From assembly GCA_963728535.1 (NCBI GenBank), contig CAVSKK010000001.1, positions 2,480,001 through 2,544,000 on the forward strand: a stretch of 64,000 nt of DNA, read 5' to 3'. The notes beneath the pieces are model-generated. The model was not told the DNA's origin. It did not search any database and saw nothing but the letters and a program-made list of their open reading frames with translations. Below, one piece after another: positions 27,771 to 35,052 of the stretch; the stretch's first letter is position 1; each line of letters opens with the position of its first letter. Origin of the DNA: VAXT01 sp963728535 (GTDB taxonomy: Bacteria > Actinomycetota > Thermoleophilia > Gaiellales > Gaiellaceae). The translations under genes and the position numbers were made by a program.

Positions 27771-28682
27771 TCACGCGTGGTCTGTGCTGGCCGCTACCAG
27801 TAGCGCGGTGAAGCGCTCGGTGGCGGGGGTTAGGTATCTGGTGGACAGGCGAACTGCTGAGATGCGGCGCATGGGTGGGTCGGCGGCGAGTGGCCTGATC
27901 GCCACACCCGGGTGCGTCGCCTGGAGCATGATGCGTGGGAGGAGAGCGATTCCTTCGCCGGCGGCGACGAGCGCCTGCGCCATCTGGCAGTCGTTGACGC
28001 GATAGACGATCTTCGGCTCGAATCCGGCGTCGCGGCAGCGTCGGTCGATCATGCGGAAGCTGGGGCTGTCGGAGCCGAAGTCTCCTAGCAGCCAGTTCTC
28101 TCTGCCCAGGTCGGCAAAGCGAATCGTCTGCTTGCGCTCGAGCCTGTGGCCGCGCGGCACGACGACATCGAAGGGATCGTCGAGGAGATGGACCGTGGCG
28201 AGGTCGTCGCCGAACGTGTCGCCGATCTCGGGATAGTCGAACGAGACACCGAGATCGAGGTCGCCGCGTCGGAGCGAGCGGGTGAGCGCAGAGGGCATCC
28301 CGATCTCCGTGATCGAAAAGTCGACCTCGGGATGGCTCCTCCGGAACGCGCGTAGTGCGTCGACGACAATCACGGCGCCTGCGCTCGAGAACGTCCCGAC
28401 CCGCAGGCTGCCGGCGGACAGGTTGGCGATCGCTTCCACCTCTAGCTTGCCGGCCGCGATCTGCTCGAACGCTGCAGTTGCGCGTTCGGCAAGCGCGCTC
28501 CCGGCCTCGGTCAGCCGGATTGGCCGGATGCCGCGGTCGACCAGCGTCGCCCCTAGCTGGCGTTCCAAGGTCGCGACGATCTTCGAGACCGCCGGCTGCG
28601 TGTAGTCGAGACGGTCGGCGGCAGCGGAGAAGGAGCCGGTCTCGCCGACCGCCTGTAGGACGCGAAGCTGTCTTAGTTCCAT
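27771..28682 (-). CDS. LysR-family transcriptional regulator
   Basis: The frame is open to 28709, but the family start MELRQLRVLQAVGETGSFSA is at 28682, giving 303 residues. The winged helix-turn-helix (AAADRLDYTQPAVSKIVATL) is followed by a type 2 periplasmic-binding effector domain (GSLRVGTFSSAGAVIVVDAL, DLDLGVSFDYPEIGD, GEGIALLPRIML). It probably controls the divergent cupin gene at 28785 and itself: inverted repeats of the LysR type overlap its start codon and the spacer. Effector unknown. Confidence 0.92.
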   Translation of the reverse strand: MELRQLRVLQAVGETGSFSAAADRLDYTQPAVSKIVATLERQLGATLVDRGIRPIRLTEAGSALAERATAAFEQIAAGKLEVEAIANLSAGSLRVGTFSSAGAVIVVDALRAFRRSHPEVDFSITEIGMPSALTRSLRRGDLDLGVSFDYPEIGDTFGDDLATVHLLDDPFDVVVPRGHRLERKQTIRFADLGRENWLLGDFGSDSPSFRMIDRRCRDAGFEPKIVYRVNDCQMAQALVAAGEGIALLPRIMLQATHPGVAIRPLAADPPMRRISAVRLSTRYLTPATERFTALLVAASTDHA

Positions 28683-28724
28683 TCCTGTACGGAATGCTAT
28701 CGATACCATCTCTTCCTTGCGGAA
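28681..28724. promoter_or_regulatory. LysR-type operator sites between lysR and the cupin gene
   Basis: ATTCC-TGTAC-GGAAT (28681-28695) overlaps the lysR start codon, and TTCC-TTGC-GGAA (28713-28724) lies 19 bases farther. Both are TTCC/GGAA inverted repeats suited to a dimeric regulator. Their place over the lysR start suggests self-repression. On the minus strand TAGCAT (28699-28694) could be the -10. Confidence 0.5.
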
Positions 28725-28784
28725 ATGTCATGAATCGACGAGTCTCTGTCCGACCCCTACGAGAGCCCGAAGGAGGACGAAGAA

Positions 28785-29288
28785 ATGACTGAGACCGTCA
28801 CGAAGCCTTACCGCGTCGCATCCGGCGAAGGCCTCGCCAACGTCTGGTGGAAGAGCGGCCGCGTCACCGTCAAAGCAGGCAGTGCCGAGACCAACCACAC
28901 GTTTTCGCAGTTCGAGACCGACGATCCGCGCGGCAGCGGGCCTCCTTTGCACCTGCACCACAACGAGGACGAGACGTTCTACGTCCTCGAGGGTGACGTC
29001 ACCGTCCAAGTCGGCGACGAGCGGATCGACCTCAACGCCGGGGACTACCTCTTCGGCCCCCACGGCATCGCTCACACATACATCGTCCGCTCGGAGCGGG
29101 CCCGCATGCTCGTCACGGCCACCCCCGGAGGGATCGAGGAAGCCTTCGTCTCTTTTGGCGTTCCCGTCACTGGCTCCGTACCCCCGACCGATGCGGTCAT
29201 GCCGCCTATGGACGAACTGGTGCGCCTGTTCGCAGACTACGGCTGCGAAATCCTCGGGCCGCCGCTCTCGCTCAGCGACCTCTCCTAA
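28785..29288 (+). CDS. Cupin domain protein (quercetin-dioxygenase-like)
   Basis: A 167-residue single cupin with GGAGGACGAAG before its ATG. It has both cupin motifs: GPPLHLHHNEDETFYVLEGD, giving two His and a Glu metal ligand, and GDYLFGPHGIAHTYIV with the last His. This is a full 3-His/1-Glu site, so metal (Fe, Mn, Ni or Zn) binding is expected. Relatives include quercetin 2,3-dioxygenases and many uncharacterised proteins. Head-to-head position with lysR, and operators between them, imply regulation by that protein. Confidence 0.88.
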   Translation: MTETVTKPYRVASGEGLANVWWKSGRVTVKAGSAETNHTFSQFETDDPRGSGPPLHLHHNEDETFYVLEGDVTVQVGDERIDLNAGDYLFGPHGIAHTYIVRSERARMLVTATPGGIEEAFVSFGVPVTGSVPPTDAVMPPMDELVRLFADYGCEILGPPLSLSDLS

Positions 29289-29388
29289 CCTCAGGCTCGG
29301 TCGACCGGATCTCCTGGCCCAGCCGGGCGGGGCGCAGGAACCCACCCGGCGGGCTTTCGATTCGGGTGTGCTTCGCCTACGCGCCGAT

Positions 29389-30750
29389 CTAGGGTCTGAT
29401 GTTCTGGTTGAGCCGGAAGACGTTGTCCGGGTCCCACTCGCGCTTGAGCGCCACGAGCCGGTCGTACTTCGCGTCGCCGTAGATCGTGCGCGCGACGTCG
29501 CCTCCGACTTCGATGACGTCGTTGACGTAGCGCCCGACAGTTGAGTGCGGAGTCGCCGTGTCGGCCGCGGCGCGCGCCCAGGAGCGGCAGGCATCGTCGA
29601 GCGCGCCGTCGTTCCAGACGATCTCGGCGGCCGCCCAGTGGGCAGCGTCGCGACCGGTGAAGGCAGTGTCTTCCTCGGACACGGCCGAGATCGCGCGGCC
29701 CCAGGCCCAGACCGAGAAGCCACCCTCGGCTCCGTCGGGCACCCGGGAGACGTGGTCTGCCCAGTCGCGCACAAGCGCCTCGGGGAGCGAGGCGAGGAAC
29801 GAGCTCTTCATCGAGAAGCGCTGCCCCCACTCCATCGGCGCGTCGAGGAGGCGCTGCGACGTCAGGTACGGCTTCGACTCGACGGAGTCTTCGAGCAGAT
29901 CCTCGAGCCCGCGGAGCCCGGCGAGGTCCCGCTCCGCGTCGGACGACGAGCCGCTGTGCAGCACGGATACCGACGCGACCGGCCCGCGGCCGTCCCCTCC
30001 GACGGCCATGCCGAAGGACGCCCACAGCTCGTCGGGGCCGTCCTCCATGAGCTCGCGGTACCGATGGGCGAGCTCCTCGGCCCGCTCGATCGGATGGGTG
30101 ACCGTGCCGTGGGTGACCGGCCCGTCGAAGGGATGCAGCTGGAACTCGAACGACGTCACGATCCCAAAGTTCGCGCCGGCCCCGCGCAGGCCCCAGAAGA
30201 GCTCGGGATTCTCGTCCTCGCTTGCCCGCAGCACCCGGCCGTCCGCGGTCACGAGCTCGACCGCGAGCAGGTTGTCGATCGTCAGACCGAGCTTGCGCTG
30301 CAGACGGCCCATCCCGCCGCCGAGCGTGAGGCCGGCCACTCCGGTGTGGGAGACGACGCCGACCGGGCAGACGAGCCCGTGCGCCTGCGCGGCGTTGTCG
30401 AGCTCGGCAAGCAGCGCGCCGCCGCCCACTCGGGCAGTGCGCCGCTCGGGATCGACGTCGGCGCCGCGCATGCGTGAGAGGTCGATCACGATGCCGTCGT
30501 CGCACGTCGAGAAGCCGGGGATGCTGTGGCCGCCGCACCGAACGGCGACGATGAGCTCCTGCTCACGGGCGAAACGGAGGGCTGTGACGACATCGTCGGT
30601 GCCGGCCGGCCGCACGATCAGCGCAGGCCGACGGTCGATCATGCTGTTCCAGACTGCGCGCGCAGCGTCGTAGCCGGGGTCGTCGGGACGCACGATCTCG
30701 CCCGCGAATCCGTCGGTCAGCTTGCCCAGGTCGGCCGGTCCCACTGCCAC
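29389..30750 (-). CDS. FAD-linked oxidase of the berberine-bridge-enzyme type
   Basis: A 453-residue flavoprotein with a PCMH FAD domain: ALIVRPAGTDDVVTALRFAR, VAVRCGGHSIPGFSTCDDG (His for 8-alpha linkage), and GLVCPVGVVSHTGVAGLTLG (Cys in the position of the 6-S-cysteinyl link), then GGGMGRLQRKLGLTIDNLL. The C terminus carries the BBE tail (KYDRLVALKREWDPDNVFRLNQN). Both covalent-attachment residues are present, so bicovalent FAD is likely. Such enzymes oxidise sugars or alkaloid-like alcohols with oxygen as acceptor. TAAAAG lies six bases before the GTG start. It is adjacent to, but divergent from, the mau-like cluster. Confidence 0.9.
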   Translation of the reverse strand: MAVGPADLGKLTDGFAGEIVRPDDPGYDAARAVWNSMIDRRPALIVRPAGTDDVVTALRFAREQELIVAVRCGGHSIPGFSTCDDGIVIDLSRMRGADVDPERRTARVGGGALLAELDNAAQAHGLVCPVGVVSHTGVAGLTLGGGMGRLQRKLGLTIDNLLAVELVTADGRVLRASEDENPELFWGLRGAGANFGIVTSFEFQLHPFDGPVTHGTVTHPIERAEELAHRYRELMEDGPDELWASFGMAVGGDGRGPVASVSVLHSGSSSDAERDLAGLRGLEDLLEDSVESKPYLTSQRLLDAPMEWGQRFSMKSSFLASLPEALVRDWADHVSRVPDGAEGGFSVWAWGRAISAVSEEDTAFTGRDAAHWAAAEIVWNDGALDDACRSWARAAADTATPHSTVGRYVNDVIEVGGDVARTIYGDAKYDRLVALKREWDPDNVFRLNQNIRP

Positions 30751-30889
30751 CGGCCTCTTTTACACGATGGGCTACATCGACTCGCCGCTGAGTGCTGCGA
30801 AATCCGACCTGCCGGATACGCGGTACTTGAACGTTGACGGCACTGCTGCGATCCTTGTAGTCGGAGAGAGGCGTCAAACTCGGGGCGGT

Positions 30890-31444
30890 ATGTTCATTCT
30901 CGCGCTCACGTTGCGGTTCGCAGTAGCGACTGTGCTCGCGGTTGCCGCATGCGCGAAGGCCAGGAGCTTTGACGCATTTCGGCAGACAGTTGACGCGGTC
31001 GTGCCCTGGCACCGTGGCGTCCCAGCGATTGCGGGCGCGGTTATCGCCACCGAGGTGACGCTCGCGGGGCTGCTGGCCGCGGATGTTCTGGCGAACGCCG
31101 TTGCCGCCGCAACGCTCATTCTCTTCTTGGGCTTCGCGGCGCTCTCGCTCTGGGCCGAACGGCGCGGGCTGCGCGTCCAATGCAGCTGCTTTGGCCGCAG
31201 CGAGCGCGAGCTCGGGAAGGACACTCTCGTGACGTCCCTCATGCTTGCCGGGGCGACGCTCGCGTACTGGGTTCTTCTGGGGCGCACGGATGGCTCACTC
31301 GCCCTGGGCGAGGCGCCTCTCGCCGTCGGGCTCGGCATCGCCGCCGTCCTCGGCGGGCGCTGGCTGCTGGTCGCGGGAGAGTTGGCCGGGATCGTTGGTC
31401 AGAGGAGGCGGCTCGAAAAGGAGATGGGGGTGCCCGCCCGATGA
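30890..31444 (+). CDS. mauE: MauE/DoxX-family redox-associated membrane protein
   Basis: The frame is longer, but ATG 30890 starts the first membrane helix (FILALTLRFAVATVLAVAAC). The 184-residue protein has four to five hydrophobic helices and the family signature QCSCFG between helices three and four, after WAERRGLRVQ. MauE is needed, with MauD, to form disulphides in the methylamine dehydrogenase light chain in methylotrophs; the CxC pair probably relays electrons across the membrane. It overlaps the next gene by four bases (ATGA), and the order mauE-mauD-mauA of classical clusters is retained. Confidence 0.82.
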   Translation: MFILALTLRFAVATVLAVAACAKARSFDAFRQTVDAVVPWHRGVPAIAGAVIATEVTLAGLLAADVLANAVAAATLILFLGFAALSLWAERRGLRVQCSCFGRSERELGKDTLVTSLMLAGATLAYWVLLGRTDGSLALGEAPLAVGLGIAAVLGGRWLLVAGELAGIVGQRRRLEKEMGVPAR

Positions 31445-32034
31445 AGACCCTGCTCATCGTCAACATCGTGGCCCTGTGGCTCTTCCTGGTCTTCCAGGGG
31501 CTCGTGCTCCTCGAGATGGTTCGACAGCTATCGCAGGTCCGCAGGCAGCTCGATCTCGACGATCGGCCGGTTCCGATCAGCCTGGGCGAGCTCGCCGGCC
31601 GGCCTCTTCCCGAGCCTGCACGAGCCGCCTGGTCTGAGAACGGCACCGTTCGAGACGGCGTCCTCGTGCTGCTCAGCGTGAACTGCACGACCTGTCGGCT
31701 GGTCGCATCGGGACTGCGAGACCTCGTGAGCCGGTTCGAGGGCCAGAGGATCGTCACGGTGCTCGGGGCGAGCAATCACGACCAGGCAGTGGAGATGTTG
31801 AACGGAGTGGGTCTGGCCTGGGACGAGGTCGTCGTCGACGTCGAGAACCAGTACGGGGACGCCCTCGGGATCGACCTGCGCCCCGTGGCGGTCGTCGTGC
31901 GCGGCGGAATCGTCAGCGAGGGGGCGACCATTCGCAACCCGCGCCAGCTCCGCGAGCTCCTGGAGAGACTTGAAGCACCGACGCGAAAGGAGGAGCATGC
32001 GCCCGAGAGCTCTATTGTTTCGACTTCGACCTAG
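31441..32034 (+). CDS. mauD: MauD-like membrane-anchored thioredoxin-fold protein
   Basis: Starting at ATG 31441 (overlapping the mauE stop) gives 197 residues. Residues 1-25 form one N-terminal helix (TLLIVNIVALWLFLVFQGLV) that holds the protein in the membrane. The external domain has VLLSVNCTTCRLVASGLRDL, a CxxC at the thioredoxin position, RIVTVLGASNHDQAVEML, and GIDLRPVAVVVRGGIV with the cis-Pro. MauD is thought to isomerise or form disulphides in MauA. Here its target is most simply the 12-cysteine protein encoded 12 bases downstream. The last 60-80 bases of the gene are duplicated in degenerate form before the second copy of that protein. Confidence 0.8.
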   Translation: MKTLLIVNIVALWLFLVFQGLVLLEMVRQLSQVRRQLDLDDRPVPISLGELAGRPLPEPARAAWSENGTVRDGVLVLLSVNCTTCRLVASGLRDLVSRFEGQRIVTVLGASNHDQAVEMLNGVGLAWDEVVVDVENQYGDALGIDLRPVAVVVRGGIVSEGATIRNPRQLRELLERLEAPTRKEEHAPESSIVSTST

Positions 32035-32427
32035 TGGAGGTATCAGGTGACGGTCTACGAGCGGTTCGAAAAACTCAGCGAAACGGACACGACGAAGTCG
32101 ACGCGCCGTCGCTTGCTGGGACGAGCGGCGAAGGCCTCGCTCGGAGTCGCGCTCGTTGCCGCCGGGCTCTCGCGCACAGGCAGCGCCTCAGCCGCAAAGT
32201 CTGGGCTCGGCTGCTGTTTTCTCGCCTACCAGAACCAGTGCCCAGGCTGCACGGGCCATGGCTATGACTGCGGGAGCGGCTGTACCCGATGGGCCTGGTA
32301 CTGCGTCGACGGTGCCCACCGCGTCTGGATCTGCGGCGAGTGCTATCCGGGCGGGAACTGCGGGCCCGGTTGCTCGTGCGGGGCAGTCGCACTGACCGTC
32401 AGCAGTCAGCCTCTCCTGAGCGCCTAG
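31950..32427 (+). repeat. Duplicated segment, copy 1 (mauD 3' end plus mini-MauA gene)
   Basis: From CCGCGAGCTCCT in the mauD tail through the end of the first mini-MauA gene, this segment aligns with 33561-34033. It shows that the duplication carried part of mauD and the ribosome-site region with it. Confidence 0.8.
32047..32427 (+). CDS. Tat-exported 12-cysteine protein resembling methylamine dehydrogenase light chain (copy 1)
   Basis: A 126-residue protein starting at GTG after GTGGAGG. Residues 19-29 (TRRRLLGRAAK) and the following hydrophobic run form a Tat signal ending near SASA. The mature domain of about 70 residues has 12 cysteines (56, 57, 65, 68, 75, 79, 86, 96, 99, 105, 109, 111), the same number that forms six disulphides in MauA. 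The stretch CTRWAWYC...ICGECYPGGNC..CSC parallels ATASWVASC...RDCCGYNVSGRC of MauA, so Trp82 sits where the first TTQ tryptophan lies. The second TTQ tryptophan region is missing, as the chain ends early. No MauB heavy chain is encoded. Role unknown; the mauE-mauD neighbours point to assisted disulphide folding outside the cell. Confidence 0.78.
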   Translation: MTVYERFEKLSETDTTKSTRRRLLGRAAKASLGVALVAAGLSRTGSASAAKSGLGCCFLAYQNQCPGCTGHGYDCGSGCTRWAWYCVDGAHRVWICGECYPGGNCGPGCSCGAVALTVSSQPLLSA

Positions 32428-32516
32428 GGCTGGGCATTAGCGTGGACCTCGGCGTCGCATGCGCGCTGGCGTTCCTGGCTGCCTTTCCTCAGCTCTGCAG
32501 CCCCTGAGGTGCGTCG

Positions 32517-33131
32517 ATGGTCGGCGCCATCGGTCCCCACGTGCAGGGGAATCGTCAGCTACGAGAGTCGATTGGATCGGTGACGCTCTTCACGCTGGGC
32601 GCGGTCGCAGGCGGGTTGGTCACGGGATCCCTGGTCGGCGTTCTGGGGGCTGCTCTCCAGGCTCTCGCCGGGCAGGACGTGCTGGCGGTGCTGGTCGGCG
32701 TGGCCGGGTGCGGGTTGCTGCTGGCCGACCTGGGATTCCTCGGCCTGCGAACGCCGACCCTTCGCCGGCAGACCAGCTCGACGTGGTATCGCAAGCGCGG
32801 TCCTCGGGCCGTCTGGCCGCTCTGGGGATTCGACCTCGGCCTCGGCTTCTCGACCATTCGTCTCAGTTCGCTCTACTGGCTCCTGGTGCTGTTCGTCGCC
32901 GCGTTCGTCTCGCCGGTGCTCGCTCCACTGGTCTTTGCTCTCTACGGTCTCGGGCTCGGCATCGCGTTCGCAGCCGCAGTCGTGGTGCAGCTGCGGAGGG
33001 CCTCCCGCGGCGCCTCGTCGCCTGGGTTGGGCCTTCTGCGAGTAGCTAGGCCGGTGCGGCTCGCGTCGGACGCGTTACTCGGGCTCGTCTCGATCACACT
33101 CGTCTTGACCTGGGGAGGGCCGTGGTCGTGA
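32517..33131 (+). CDS. Polytopic membrane protein, function unknown
   Basis: A 204-residue protein starting at ATG 32517 with about five hydrophobic segments: VTLFTLGAVAGGLVTGSLVG, VLAVLVGVAGCGLLLADLGF, SLYWLLVLFVAAFVSPVLA, FALYGLGLGIAFAAAVVV, and a C-terminal helix. The loop QTSSTWYRKRGPRAVWPLWG is basic and likely cytoplasmic. It has the feel of CcdA/DsbD-type electron-transfer proteins, but only one cysteine is present, so it cannot relay thiols in that way. It is enclosed by the two mini-MauA genes and overlaps the next gene by four bases, so it probably belongs to the same operon. Confidence 0.7.
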   Translation: MVGAIGPHVQGNRQLRESIGSVTLFTLGAVAGGLVTGSLVGVLGAALQALAGQDVLAVLVGVAGCGLLLADLGFLGLRTPTLRRQTSSTWYRKRGPRAVWPLWGFDLGLGFSTIRLSSLYWLLVLFVAAFVSPVLAPLVFALYGLGLGIAFAAAVVVQLRRASRGASSPGLGLLRVARPVRLASDALLGLVSITLVLTWGGPWS

Positions 33132-33541
33132 GCGACGGCGCCGTCGCTCCGACCCCGTCGGAGGAGCCGATCTGCGTCGTCACCAGGATCACGTTCGGGA
33201 GTTGGTGGTCGCTGCTAGGCGCGATCCGTCGCTTCAGGCGGCTGCGTCGCATCGGGCGCAGGACGATCCCGGGCCTGCTCGAGGCGCATCTGCGGATCGG
33301 GAGAAAGCCGACCGTGATGTTCATCTCCCTCTGGCGAGACGAGCTGTCGCTCTTGCAATTCACCACGCTCGAGGCGCATGTGCAGGCGGTTCGCTGGATG
33401 ATCCGGAAGGAGGGTCAGGTCTGGTCGGGAGTCTTTCGGCTGGCGGGGACCTCGTCGATGAGCAAGCCGTGGATCGGCACGGTCCGGCAGTGGGAGCCGC
33501 TCGGGCCCGTCACCGGCGGAGAGGTCGCCCCTGAAGAGTAG
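33128..33541 (+). CDS. Putative dimeric alpha/beta-barrel protein
   Basis: GTG 33122 is also possible, but GTG 33128 overlaps the previous stop as GTGA, the usual coupling. About 137 residues. After EEPICVVTRITFGSWWSLL comes a basic stretch (RRFRRLRRIGRRT), then GLLEAHLRIGRKPTVMFISLW, RDELSLLQFTTLEAHVQAVR. The strand-helix pattern and the W/F-rich 'SLWRDE..LLQF' segment recall ferredoxin-like monooxygenase/heme-degrading folds (ABM family), where two such units form a barrel. The match is modest. Its place in the mini-Mau operon is the only clue to role. Confidence 0.6.
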   Translation: MSDGAVAPTPSEEPICVVTRITFGSWWSLLGAIRRFRRLRRIGRRTIPGLLEAHLRIGRKPTVMFISLWRDELSLLQFTTLEAHVQAVRWMIRKEGQVWSGVFRLAGTSSMSKPWIGTVRQWEPLGPVTGGEVAPEE

Positions 33542-33560
33542 TAATCGGCCGGCGATCTGC

Positions 33561-34033
33561 CCGCGAGCTCCTCGAGACTGGACACGCCGACGCGAAAGAG
33601 GGAGCATGCCGAGAGTTCAATCGCTTCGACCTCGACCTCGCGGAGGTGTCAGTTGACCGCCTACGAGCGGCTCGAAAAGCTCAGCGATGCGGACGCGGCC
33701 AAGTCAACGCGCCGCCGCTTGCTGGGGCGAGCGGCGAAAGCCTCGCTCGGACTCGCGTTCGTGGTCGCCGGGCTGTCCCGCAGTGGGAGCGCCTCAGCCG
33801 CAAAGTCTGGGCTCGGTTGCTGTGTTCTCGCGTTCCAGAACCAATGCCCACACTGCACGGGCCACGGCTATGACTGCGGGGCCGGCTGTACCCGCTGGGC
33901 CTGGTACTGCGTCGACAGCGCCCACCGCGTCTGGATCTGCGGCGAGTGCTATTCGGGCGGGAACTGCAGCAACGAGTGTTCGTGCGGCGCGGTCGCATTG
34001 AGCCTCACGAGTCAACCCCTGTCGCACCCCTAG
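33561..34033 (+). repeat. Duplicated segment, copy 2 (remnant of mauD 3' end plus second mini-MauA gene)
   Basis: The first 90 bases (33561-33652) are non-coding here but still align with the mauD tail and leader of copy 1 (GACGCGAAAG, GGAGCATGC, CGAGAG, TTCGAC). The coding part is well conserved. This indicates an ancient tandem duplication of about 475 bases. Confidence 0.8.
33653..34033 (+). CDS. Tat-exported 12-cysteine protein resembling methylamine dehydrogenase light chain (copy 2)
   Basis: A 126-residue paralogue of the protein at 32047, starting at TTG after GCGGAGG. It keeps the Tat signal (STRRRLLGRAAK), all 12 cysteines at identical spacing and the CTRWAWYCVD, AHRVWICGECY and CSCGAVA blocks. 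Differences lie mainly between cysteines (for example PGC to PHC, GPGC to SNEC) and at the C terminus. Strict keeping of cysteines and tryptophans against drift elsewhere indicates both copies are functional and that six disulphides and the Trp pair matter. They might form a heterodimer. TTG start and the gap after the previous gene suggest weaker expression. Confidence 0.78.
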   Translation: MTAYERLEKLSDADAAKSTRRRLLGRAAKASLGLAFVVAGLSRSGSASAAKSGLGCCVLAFQNQCPHCTGHGYDCGAGCTRWAWYCVDSAHRVWICGECYSGGNCSNECSCGAVALSLTSQPLSHP

Positions 34034-34052
34034 CCGGGCACTAGGCGACCCG

Positions 34053-35030
34053 CTAGGTCAGCAGCCGCGTTCCCGCGGCCGTGGGCTCGAGCGACGCGAT
34101 CACCTCGCGCACGATCGAGCGCCAGTCGGTCTCGAACTCGACGCCGAGCCGCCGCAGCTTCGTGTTGTCGACGGCAAAGCGCTGGATGTCGCCCGGGCGC
34201 GCCGGGGCGTAGTCGATTCCCTGACCGCTCCCGGTCTCTGCAAGGACGAAGTCGGCGAGCTCCTGGATGCTGACGCTGATGCCCGAGGCGCAATTGAACG
34301 ACTCCTGCCGCATCTGGGCCGAGGTCGCGGCGAGCAAGGTCGCCTGCACGACATCGCGGACCGAGGTGAACGAGCGGGTCTGGTCGCCTGAGCCGTAGAT
34401 CGTCAGCGGCCGTTCCTCCAGGCCGCGGCGCGCGAAGATCGGAACGACGCCGCCGCCCGCGGAGGCGTCCTGCCGCGGCCCGATCACGTGGTAGTAGCGC
34501 AGAACCGTGAAATCGAGGCCGAAGGTCTCGCCGACCACCCGGCAATACGACTCTCCGGCCAGCTTGCTGATTCCGTACACGGATACCGGCAGCTTCGGGC
34601 CATCCTCGACGTGCTCGCGGCTCGTATCGCCGAACACCGATCCGGTCGAGGCGTGGACGAACTTCGAGACGCCGTCGCGGGCTGCCCGCAGGAGGAGACG
34701 CAGGGTGCCGAGCGCGTTCACGGTCAGGTCGTTCTCGGGGTCGCCGAGCGCGACCGAGTTCTTCGACGCGGCCAGGTGGAAAACGCAGTCGACGCCGGTC
34801 AGGTCTGTTCGCTCAATCCAGTCGAGAACGTCGTCGGTGACGAGGCGGAAGCGCGGATGGTCGAGCACGTGCGCCACGTTGCGCGTCGATCCGGCCGTCG
34901 CAACGAGGTTGTCGACGCACGTGACCGTGTTGTCGCGATCGAGCAGCGCCTCGCACAGGTGCGAGCCGATGAACCCCGCCCCACCGGTGAGGACCACGTG
35001 CTTGGATCGCAGCTCGACCAGTTGTCCCAC
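34053..35030 (-). CDS. NAD-dependent nucleotide-sugar epimerase (GalE-like)
   Basis: A 325-residue extended SDR. Landmarks: VVLTGGAGFIGSHLCEALL (NAD loop), TCVDNLVATAGSTRNV (Asp for NAD), FHLAASKNSVALGDPEND, VHASTGSVFGDTSREH (Ser/Thr) and YGISKLAGESYCRVV (YxxxK), then YYHVIGPRQDASAGGGVVP. Substrate is likely a UDP- or dTDP-sugar for surface glycan synthesis. It is divergent from a glycosyltransferase with only 22 bases between start codons. The first five residues (MGQLV) precede the fold and the start is GTG. Confidence 0.85.
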   Translation of the reverse strand: MGQLVELRSKHVVLTGGAGFIGSHLCEALLDRDNTVTCVDNLVATAGSTRNVAHVLDHPRFRLVTDDVLDWIERTDLTGVDCVFHLAASKNSVALGDPENDLTVNALGTLRLLLRAARDGVSKFVHASTGSVFGDTSREHVEDGPKLPVSVYGISKLAGESYCRVVGETFGLDFTVLRYYHVIGPRQDASAGGGVVPIFARRGLEERPLTIYGSGDQTRSFTSVRDVVQATLLAATSAQMRQESFNCASGISVSIQELADFVLAETGSGQGIDYAPARPGDIQRFAVDNTKLRRLGVEFETDWRSIVREVIASLEPTAAGTRLLT

Positions 35031-35040
35031 TCGGCGCGCT

Positions 35041-35046
35041 TACGAT
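35041..35046 (+). promoter_or_regulatory. -10-like hexamer for the glycosyltransferase
   Basis: TACGAT ends six bases before the GTG at 35053, with no ribosome site between. The minus strand reads TAAGCG six bases before the epimerase GTG (35030), a poorer match, so the gap may be a second compact divergent promoter. Confidence 0.5.
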
Positions 35047-35052
35047 ACTGAT

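Noticed and set aside
30890..34033. A functional methylamine dehydrogenase
   Set aside because: No heavy chain, no MauG-like dihaem enzyme, no amicyanin, and the second TTQ tryptophan region is missing from the small protein.
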